A stretch of DNA of 64,000 nt from WS-9 sp036274595 (GTDB taxonomy: Bacteria > Eisenbacteria > RBG-16-71-46 > SZUA-252), in assembly GCA_036274595.1 (NCBI GenBank), contig DASUFL010000118.1:12924-76923 (forward strand). Reading direction: 5' to 3'. A program made the translations under genes and the position numbers. Under the pieces are notes generated by a model that worked only from the letters and a program-made list of their open reading frames with translations, did no database searches and was not told the origin of the DNA. Below, one piece after another: positions 58,636 through 64,000 of this stretch (its first letter is position 1; each line of letters begins with the position of its first letter).

Positions 58636-59091
58636 ATGAAGCGCTTCACCGTTCTGACGCTCGTCCTGCTCGCTCTCGCGCCTCAGCCGGGGCGCGCCTC
58701 CGAAGCCAAACGCGACCTCGTGTCCGAGGTGCGCGATTCCGAGCGCGCATTCGCGAAGACCATGGCCGACCGGAATCTCGACGCCTTCGGAGGCTATGTC
58801 GCGGAGGAGGGAGTCTTCTTCGGGGGGAAGGGACCGCTGCGCGGCCGGGCCGCGGTCGTGGCGGCCTGGTCGCGGTTCTTCGAGGGGAAGGAGGCGCCGT
58901 TCTCCTGGGAGCCCGAGACCGTCGAGGTGCTTCCGTCGGGGAGCCTCGCGCTCACCTCCGGGCCGGTGCACGATCCCAAAGGGACCCTGATCGGGACGTT
59001 CAGCACGATCTGGCGCCTCGAGCGGGACGGCCGGTGGCGGGTCGTGTTCGACAAGGGATGCGAGGTCTGCGCGCCGGAACCCAAGAACTGA
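58636..59091 (+). CDS. secreted SnoaL/DUF4440-like protein
   Basis: This 151-residue protein starts after GGGAGGA with a signal peptide (FTVLTLVLLALAPQPGRA) and has the NTF2-like cone fold pattern of DUF4440: VRDSERAFAKTMADRNLDAF, GPLRGRAAVVAAWSRFFEGK, SSGSLALT-type strand and FSTIWRLERDGRWRVVFDKG. Members bind or turn over small molecules, or act as sensor or ketosteroid-isomerase-like domains. Nothing nearby indicates a substrate. Confidence 0.82.
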   Translation: MKRFTVLTLVLLALAPQPGRASEAKRDLVSEVRDSERAFAKTMADRNLDAFGGYVAEEGVFFGGKGPLRGRAAVVAAWSRFFEGKEAPFSWEPETVEVLPSGSLALTSGPVHDPKGTLIGTFSTIWRLERDGRWRVVFDKGCEVCAPEPKN

Positions 59092-59113
59092 TCTGGGGGA
59101 TTCCGCCCAGGCT

Positions 59114-59132
59114 CGGGGGCCGGCGGCCCCCG
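59114..59132 (+). terminator. hairpin CGGGGGCC-GGC-GGCCCCCG, possible terminator
   Basis: An 8-bp perfect stem lies 22 bases after the SnoaL-like stop. No T-run follows. Confidence 0.4.
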
Positions 59133-59234
59133 TGGGCCCCGCTCCTCCGGCGCCCGGTTCGTCGCAAGGCGCTGCGGTCCATGGGCTTGTCCAATTTACA
59201 ATTTTGGGCACGTCCCATGCATTCTGCACGGTGC

Positions 59235-59342
59235 ATGCGGAACTACCACAACAGCACCCTAAACTTTCTGCTTGGACTCGCGGTGGCGCTGGCGGCGACG
59301 ATCATCGCCTTTCGGCTGATCCACCAGCACTTCATGCGATAG
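59235..59342 (+). CDS. possible 35-residue single-helix membrane protein
   Basis: ATG 59235 opens a small frame (MRNYHNSTLNFLLGLAVALA, then ATIIAFRLIHQHFMR) with one convincing membrane helix flanked by polar and basic residues. An in-frame ATG at 59217 would add six residues. An unusually AT-rich stretch with TACAAT lies just upstream. It is antisense to the last 28 codons of the YihY-type gene, whose tail there is low-complexity and charged. No family recognised. Confidence 0.35.
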   Translation: MRNYHNSTLNFLLGLAVALAATIIAFRLIHQHFMR

Positions 59343-60167
59343 GGCGTACCGGCTCGACACGTACCCCAGCTCCGCCCCCAGGAGCAGGATCACGGCGCAG
59401 AGATACACCCAGAGCATGAATCCGAGCGTCCCGCCGAGCGCGGCGAAGATCGGCGAGCTCTTCGTCATGAGGCGGACGTAGAACGCGAAGAGATGCTTCG
59501 TGAGCTCGAACGCGCCCATCGCGAAGAGCGCCGCGGGGAACACGTCCTTCATGCGATGCTCCACACTCGGCACGTAGCGATAGACGAACAGGAACGCGGC
59601 GAAGCTGAGCGCCGCGGGGATCGAGCTCTGGACCGCGGTCCCAGCGAGCCCGGGTAGCCAGGACGTCGCAGGCAGCGGCGCTCCCTCGCCCGACAAGAGG
59701 TGAACCGCCGCGGTCGCGAGGGCCGAGAGAAGCAGGAGCATCCAGATCCCGACCGCGGCGGCGAGATCCATCAGGCGCACGCCGAAAAAGCTCGCGCGCG
59801 ATTTCGTCCCCCACGCGCGATTGAGTCCCCACCGAGCCGCGCTGAACATCCCGAGGCTCGACCAGGCGAGACCCACCGCTCCGAGCACGTTGAGTCCGCC
59901 GCTTGCCTTCCGAACGGCGTCCACGATCTGCATGAGCGCCGCGCGATTCTGCTCCGATCCCGTCGGCAACAGCTCGAGCATGTGGCTCATGACGTGCGCT
60001 TGATCGTGCGGGTCGCGAATCACCCAGGTCACGGACGTGATGAGAAACGCCAGCGCGGGGATCGACGAGAAGAGAACGTAGAAGGCGATCGATGCGGCGA
60101 TGCGGGGTCCCTCGTGATCCTGGAATCGCCGGAGCGTGCGCCTGAGATTCCGGAGCAGCGCATTCAT
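59259..60167 (-). CDS. second YihY/BrkB-family membrane protein
   Basis: This 302-residue protein has the family pattern EGPRIAASIAFYVLFSSIPA at the N-terminus, several membrane helices, and a late GFMLWVYLCAVILLLGAELG. It is diverged from the paralogue at 2887-3828 but shares fold and motif order. It ends in a charged tail (KGDDRRRQRHRESKQKV). Its ATG lies seven bases after a TAGGCT -10, so the transcript is probably leaderless. Confidence 0.88.
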   Translation of the reverse strand: MNALLRNLRRTLRRFQDHEGPRIAASIAFYVLFSSIPALAFLITSVTWVIRDPHDQAHVMSHMLELLPTGSEQNRAALMQIVDAVRKASGGLNVLGAVGLAWSSLGMFSAARWGLNRAWGTKSRASFFGVRLMDLAAAVGIWMLLLLSALATAAVHLLSGEGAPLPATSWLPGLAGTAVQSSIPAALSFAAFLFVYRYVPSVEHRMKDVFPAALFAMGAFELTKHLFAFYVRLMTKSSPIFAALGGTLGFMLWVYLCAVILLLGAELGYVSSRYALSHEVLVDQPKGDDRRRQRHRESKQKV

Positions 60168-60173
60168 GACTCG

Positions 60174-60179
60174 AGCCTA
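60174..60179 (-). promoter_or_regulatory. -10 TAGGCT, leaderless
   Basis: The minus-strand TAGGCT ends six bases before ATG 60167 with no ribosome binding site. Confidence 0.4.
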
Positions 60180-60258
60180 GCAGACCGCGGGCATAGGGTT
60201 TGCAACGTACGATCCAACGCCGCCCAACCTGTAGCAAACGTGCAAGGAGGAGGGTCCT

Positions 60259-61212
60259 ATGAAGATCTTGGCTGCGGCTCTTGTGGGGACCGCCCTGTCG
60301 TTGCTCGCTGCGGCGCCGACAGTTCGGGCCAACGACCGCGACGACGACGTGCGGTACTGGTCCGCCGTACGTGGAGCTACGGTGTTCGAGTCGGGCATGG
60401 CGGTTGTTCCTGGTACACGCATCTATTACATCGTGGACGATCCGAAGTACGACCTTTCGGGGTCCAACGAGACCGTCTATCTCGTGGAGGACGGAAGCAG
60501 CTACCGTGCCGGGGCGAAGGGAGTGCCCGTGGCTCTCGTGAAGACCTCGACCGGCGCCCACGAAGTCGTGGCCATTCCGGCCGAGTATCGCCAGAACTGG
60601 ATGGCGGTCGCCGCGGGCGATCGTCCCGTCCGCGCAGTCGTGCCGTCGCGCATGGTGTCGACCGCGGTGCCCACGATGATCGTCGTGTCGAGCGATCGCG
60701 TGTACGGCACGAATGGGCAGCCCATCTACTTCGATCAGCGGGTCCGGGACAACGGCCGCTACCGAACGACGAGCGCGCACGCTTCATCCGCGCAGAAGGC
60801 CGCCAATCATCGCCATCACAAGGCATCCTCCGCGAAGGCGACCTCGGTGAAGAAGCATCACCGCCGCTCCACGTCCGCCACGAATGCGTCGTACGCGCGG
60901 AGGAACGCGTACCGGAATGGCTACAACGCCGGCTACCGGACAGCGGCGGCCGAGCGTCGCGAGCCGGCCGAGAACACCGGGGTCTCCGCGATGAAGACGG
61001 CCGCGGCCCGCTATGCCGAGGAAGTGCGCAGCCAGCCCGACGCCTTCCAGTTCCAGAACTCGTGGTACCGGCGCGAGGCCGGCGGGTGGACGCGTTCCTA
61101 TTCCTGGCGCGGTCCTTTCGTCTACGTCGACAAGGGGAGCGTTCCGCGCGAGGTGAAGGAATCCGCCGGGCGCGGCAGCAAGCTCGGGAGCACCGAAGTC
61201 ATCGGCGACTGA
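60259..61212 (+). CDS. secreted hypothetical protein with duplicated WY-GPF motif and His/Lys-rich linker
   Basis: This 317-residue protein starts after AAGGAGGAGG with a signal peptide (ALVGTALSLLAAAPTVRA). It contains an N-terminal module (RIYYIVDDPKYDL, VYLVEDGSSYRAGAKGVPVA) and a C-terminal module (FQNSWYRREAGGWTRSYSWR, GPFVYV, GSVPREV) resembling the single module of the 47619-48212 protein. Between them is a basic linker (HRHHKASSAKATSVKKHHRR). No family recognised. A UUCG terminator hairpin follows at 61241. Confidence 0.78.
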   Translation: MKILAAALVGTALSLLAAAPTVRANDRDDDVRYWSAVRGATVFESGMAVVPGTRIYYIVDDPKYDLSGSNETVYLVEDGSSYRAGAKGVPVALVKTSTGAHEVVAIPAEYRQNWMAVAAGDRPVRAVVPSRMVSTAVPTMIVVSSDRVYGTNGQPIYFDQRVRDNGRYRTTSAHASSAQKAANHRHHKASSAKATSVKKHHRRSTSATNASYARRNAYRNGYNAGYRTAAAERREPAENTGVSAMKTAAARYAEEVRSQPDAFQFQNSWYRREAGGWTRSYSWRGPFVYVDKGSVPREVKESAGRGSKLGSTEVIGD

Positions 61213-61240
61213 CGCCGATCGGCAGTGGGGGGAACGATGG

Positions 61241-61262
61241 CCGGGGCCCTTCGGGGTCCCGG
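61241..61262 (+). terminator. UUCG-capped terminator hairpin
   Basis: CCGGGGCCC (61241-61249), loop TTCG, GGGTCCCGG (61254-61262), 9 bp with one G-U pair, 29 bases after the stop of the secreted-protein gene. No T-run. Confidence 0.6.
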
Positions 61263-61355
61263 TCACGTGTCGTCGTCGGGAGCTTCGCTCGAGATCGCGT
61301 CCTCTTCGATGACGCCGCGCTGAAGGTCCCGGCTGAACTCCGCGATCAACGATAC

Positions 61356-61952
61356 TCAGCGCTCATGACCCATGACGTCCGCCAGCTTCCGAAGCGCGCG
61401 CTGGACCGCCATGCGTGCCGCGTCCCTGCCTCCCCGTTCGGTGATGGCGGCCACCTCCTCGTAGCTGAAATCGAGCTCGATGCGCAGATGGAGCAGGCGG
61501 CGCTCGTCGTCCGTCAGCCGCGTGAGCGCGCGCTCGTACCGGTCCAGGGTCTCGGTGCCGATGGCGCGCTCGAGCGGGGACGGGGCAGCGTCCTCCAGGG
61601 TCTCGGGGACGCCGTCCTGTCCGGGCCGCCTTCGCGCCCAGCGCACCTGATCTCGAATACGATTGAGGACGGCCTGGCGAACATACGCCTGGAACACCCC
61701 CGGCCCGCGGACTTCGATCGAATCCAGGACCTCGATGGCGCGAAGCAGCGTCTCCTGCACCAGATCGTTGGTATCGAGGAGGGAGCGGGCGTAGGTGGGA
61801 AGCCGGCCGCTGGCCCAGCGCACGAGGCGGGGGCGATAACGCTCCATCAGCGCGCCGAGCGCGGCACGGTCGCCCCCCTTGGCCCGGCTCAGGAGGTCGC
61901 CCGTGATCATGAGCTCGGGAGCCGGGCGATCGTCCACGGTGTTCTCGGTCAT
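61356..61952 (-). CDS. ECF-type RNA polymerase sigma factor
   Basis: This 198-residue sigma factor starts at ATG 61952, overlapping the stop of the VOC dioxygenase (ATGA). Region 2 motifs are ALGALMERYRPRLVRWASGR and LLDTNDLVQETLLRAIEVLD; region 4 is DDERRLLHLRIELDFSYEEV with RMAVQRALRKLADVM. No anti-sigma gene is adjacent. The coupling of a sigma factor behind a ring-cleavage-type enzyme is unusual and suggests shared induction. Confidence 0.9.
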   Translation of the reverse strand: MTENTVDDRPAPELMITGDLLSRAKGGDRAALGALMERYRPRLVRWASGRLPTYARSLLDTNDLVQETLLRAIEVLDSIEVRGPGVFQAYVRQAVLNRIRDQVRWARRRPGQDGVPETLEDAAPSPLERAIGTETLDRYERALTRLTDDERRLLHLRIELDFSYEEVAAITERGGRDAARMAVQRALRKLADVMGHER

Positions 61953-62860
61953 CCCGCGCCCCCTCGGGACGGGGCCCGAGCCAGGTGGAGGGCCTGCCCA
62001 TCCAGAAGGTGGACCGTGATGCCCCATGGGTCGCGCGCCCGCACGACGGCGTCGTCCGCGGACACGTCGTACCCCGCGGCACGCGCCCGGGCGGCTGTGG
62101 CCCCCACCGCCTGCGCATCCGGCAGCACGAGCTCCCAGTGCCCGATCCCCGCGTCGTCCGGCCCCGCGATGGGCGAGCCCAGGGCCCACGTGTTGAGCCC
62201 GACATGATGGTGATAACCGCCCGAGGCGACGAAGAGCGCGCCGGGGTATCCGTCGAACGTCACGTCGAATCCCAGAGCATCCACGTAGAACGCGCGCGCC
62301 TTCTCGAGATCCTCGACGTAGAAGTGCACGTGACCGACGGTCGTGCCCTCGGGGAGCCCTTCGAAGGGAGTGCCGCCTCCGGAGCGGAGCACCCCGTCTC
62401 CGTCGAGCGGCTCGTTCCCCATCCAGACGTGCCCTTCCTGGGTGGGCCATTCGCTTCGCGGACGGTCCCGATAGACTTCGATCGTGATTCCGTCGGGATC
62501 GGTGAGGTAGAGCGCCTCGCTCACGCCGTGATCGGACGCGCCGAGACGCTCGTCGCGCGCCATCACGTGATCGAGGAAGCGGCCCAGATCCCCGCGCGAG
62601 GGAAGGAGCAGGGCGACGTGATAGAGGCCGATCCGGCCCCGGCGCGGAACCGGCCGCGCGCCCTGGTGCTCCCGCAGCTCGAGGATCGGCGTCGCGCCGC
62701 CGGCCGCGCCGAGCCGCGCCACTCGCGCGGCCGTCCCGCCGTCCAGCGCCACGAAGCCGAGCACATTCCGGTAGTAGTCGAGCGATCGCTCGAGATCCGC
62801 GACGCGGAGCGCGACACCACCGATTCGGGTCTGGTCTATGATGAAGCCTCCATGAGCCAA
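61949..62860 (-). CDS. VOC-family extradiol dioxygenase-like protein (CatE type), start uncertain
   Basis: This is about 303 residues with two glyoxalase/bleomycin-fold halves: TRIGGVALRVADLERSLDYY and later GHVHFYVEDLEKARAFYVDA. Metal-site candidates are His in GLYHVALLL, VGHVHFYVE and YHHHVGLNTW, and Glu in GHWELVLP. Relatives include catechol 2,3-dioxygenase CatE. The frame has no ATG or GTG near its beginning: the only standard start is TTG 62860, which overlaps the divergent methyltransferase gene by 9 bp; GGAGG lies slightly downstream of it, before ATC/ATA codons. The ECF sigma gene follows with an ATGA overlap. Confidence 0.82.
   Translation of the reverse strand: MAHGGFIIDQTRIGGVALRVADLERSLDYYRNVLGFVALDGGTAARVARLGAAGGATPILELREHQGARPVPRRGRIGLYHVALLLPSRGDLGRFLDHVMARDERLGASDHGVSEALYLTDPDGITIEVYRDRPRSEWPTQEGHVWMGNEPLDGDGVLRSGGGTPFEGLPEGTTVGHVHFYVEDLEKARAFYVDALGFDVTFDGYPGALFVASGGYHHHVGLNTWALGSPIAGPDDAGIGHWELVLPDAQAVGATAARARAAGYDVSADDAVVRARDPWGITVHLLDGQALHLARAPSRGGAG
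62837..62842 (+). promoter_or_regulatory. -10 TATGAT before the methyltransferase gene
   Basis: TATGAT ends nine bases before ATG 62852, inside the coding sequence of the divergent VOC gene; the transcript would be nearly leaderless. Confidence 0.35.
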
Positions 62861-63703
62861 GGTCCGGAGCGTCCGTCACTCGATCCCGAGGTCCGGAAAT
62901 ATTACGCCCGGAGCCCGGAAGAGACACGTCTCGAACGGGGCCCGTTCCAGCTCGAGCGCGCCAGGACGGAGGAGCTGATCCGGCGCCACGCGCCCCCTCC
63001 GCCGGCGCGGGTGCTCGACGTCGGCGGCGGCGCCGGGGCCTACTCGTTCGGTCTCGCGGATCGGGGCTACGAGGTCCATCTCCTCGACGCGTCGGAGCGA
63101 CTGATCGACCATGCGAGGCAGCGGGGCGGGGGCCGCCTCGCCTCGCTCGAGGTCGGGGATGCGCGCGCGCTCCCCGTGCCGGATGCGTTCGCCGACATCG
63201 TCCTCCTCCTGGGACCGCTCTACCATCTGACCTCCGCCCAGGACCGGGCGGCGGCGCTCCGCGAAGCGGGGCGCGCGCTTAGGCCGGGCGGCTGGCTCTT
63301 CGCCGCGGCGATCTCGCGCTTCGCCTCCTCGTTGGACGGGCTCGTCCGCGATCTCTTCCAGGATCCCCGTTTTCAGGCGATCGCCGAGCGGGATCTCGCC
63401 GAAGGGCAGCATCGCAACACGACCGAGCGGGAGGACTACTTCACGACGAGCTATTTCCACAGACCCGAGGAGCTGGCGGCGGAGGTTTCGGCAGCGGGGC
63501 TCGATCTCGACCTGGTCTACGGTGTCGAGGGCCCCGGCTGGACGCTGGCCGACTTCGACGCGCGCTGGAGCGATCCGCGCGCCCGCGAGGACCTGATGCG
63601 CGTCGCCCGACAGCTCGAGGCGGAGCCCTCGATCCGCGGAGCGAGCGCGCACCTGATGGCGGTCGCGCGACGCCCTTCCATCGATCACCACGCGGCCCGC
63701 TGA
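62852..63703 (+). CDS. class I SAM-dependent methyltransferase
   Basis: This 283-residue protein has motif I RVLDVGGGAGAYSFGLADRG, the acidic end of strand 2 in EVHLLDASERLI, and a post-motif region FADIVLLLGPLYHLTSAQDR with REAGRALRPGGWLFAAAISR. It is a UbiE/Methyltransf_11-type enzyme, small-molecule substrate unknown. It starts at ATG 62852 without a ribosome binding site, overlapping the divergent VOC frame. The aldo/keto reductase gene follows after 32 bases and may be co-transcribed. Confidence 0.9.
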   Translation: MSQGPERPSLDPEVRKYYARSPEETRLERGPFQLERARTEELIRRHAPPPPARVLDVGGGAGAYSFGLADRGYEVHLLDASERLIDHARQRGGGRLASLEVGDARALPVPDAFADIVLLLGPLYHLTSAQDRAAALREAGRALRPGGWLFAAAISRFASSLDGLVRDLFQDPRFQAIAERDLAEGQHRNTTEREDYFTTSYFHRPEELAAEVSAAGLDLDLVYGVEGPGWTLADFDARWSDPRAREDLMRVARQLEAEPSIRGASAHLMAVARRPSIDHHAAR

Positions 63704-63735
63704 CCGCGCGCCGTTCCGTCCGAAAGGAGAGCGAC

Positions 63736-64000
63736 ATGGTTCCGAAGCGTTCGCTGGGGCAGGGGCTTCAGGTCTCGGCCCTGGGGCTCGGCTGCATGGG
63801 GATGTCCGAATTCTATGGCGCGCGCAACGACGATGAGTCCATCGCCACGATCCACCGCGCGCTCGATCTCGGCGTCACGTTCATCGATACGGCGGACGTG
63901 TACGGTCCGTACACGAACGAGGAGCTCGTGGGGCGCGCCATCCGGGGCCCCCGGAACGAGGTCGTGCTCGCGACGAAGTTCGGGAACGTGCGGGACGAGA
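63736..64000 (+). CDS. aldo/keto reductase, 3' end cut by window edge
   Basis: ATG 63736 follows AAAGGAGA. The visible 88 residues show the AKR start VSALGLGCMGMSEFYGARND and the catalytic Asp/Tyr region FIDTADVYGPYTNEELVGRA, then NEVVLATKFGNVRDE with the active-site Lys. This is the AKR13/YajO-like group, NADPH-dependent carbonyl reductases. The rest is outside the window. Confidence 0.93.
   Translation, partial: MVPKRSLGQGLQVSALGLGCMGMSEFYGARNDDESIATIHRALDLGVTFIDTADVYGPYTNEELVGRAIRGPRNEVVLATKFGNVRDE

Noticed and set aside
1..64000. Mobile elements, CRISPR arrays, tRNA, rRNA and defence systems
   Set aside because: I saw no transposase or integrase frames, no regularly spaced repeats and no tRNA-like sequence. 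Repeats found are short and local.

Overview
The window is a very G+C-rich, gene-dense stretch of a bacterial chromosome, about two-thirds G+C by eye. The organism has an outer membrane: there are RND and Mac-type tripartite efflux parts, a TolC-like channel, a porin-like barrel, several lipoproteins and a YcbB-type L,D-transpeptidase. A secreted protein ends in a FlgD/T9SS-like sorting domain. That feature, the extreme G+C and the gene repertoire suggest an uncultured lineage near the FCB group or Gemmatimonadota (for example Eisenbacteria). This placement is inference only. I see no rRNA, tRNA, CRISPR array, insertion sequence or phage gene, and no gene-free stretch longer than 300 bases.

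Layout. 1-5161: the 3' part of an ATP-dependent DNA ligase, an IMPDH/GMPR-family enzyme with CBS domains, a proline-rich small protein coupled to a YihY-type membrane protein, an ICMT-like methyltransferase and an LEA14-like lipoprotein. 5254-9575: an RND adaptor and pump. 9700-15348: a six-gene overlapping operon with ECF sigma factor, probable anti-sigma factor, Spy/CpxP-like protein, TolC-like channel, MacA-like adaptor and MacB-like permease. 15420-22489: a thioredoxin-like gene read through an in-frame TGA (probable selenoprotein), a PIG-L deacetylase, a PLP decarboxylase and an Lhr helicase. 22706-26399: a cupredoxin, a sensor kinase and a porin-like protein. 26451-30849: an M20 peptidase, Cu/Zn SOD, a Cys-rich small protein, an AmpG-like carrier and a Spy-like protein. 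31000-36326: an ArsR-type regulator, an ABC ATPase and an ABC permease fused to an M1 peptidase. 36294-44742: a META-domain lipoprotein, a DinB-like protein, an amidase, a peroxiredoxin with a flavin-reductase remnant, a sirtuin and a kinase-STAND-TPR protein. 44812-53520: a sorting-domain protein, an L,D-transpeptidase, a cold-shock protein, TypA, an O-methyltransferase and glutamate dehydrogenase. 53674-64000: a receiver-PPDK fusion, a NagB-PIG-L fusion, a second YihY protein, a secreted repeat protein, an ECF sigma factor coupled to a VOC dioxygenase, a methyltransferase and the start of an aldo/keto reductase.

Themes. Much of the window concerns envelope stress, efflux and redox defence. 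The strongest unusual signal is at 15420-15989 (minus strand): an in-frame TGA sits exactly where the first cysteine of a thioredoxin-type CxxC motif belongs, and a bacterial-SECIS-like hairpin begins 9 nt after it, with its loop 16 nt after the TGA. A second pattern is leaderless transcription: at several genes a -10 hexamer ends 6 nt before the start codon and no ribosome binding site is visible.
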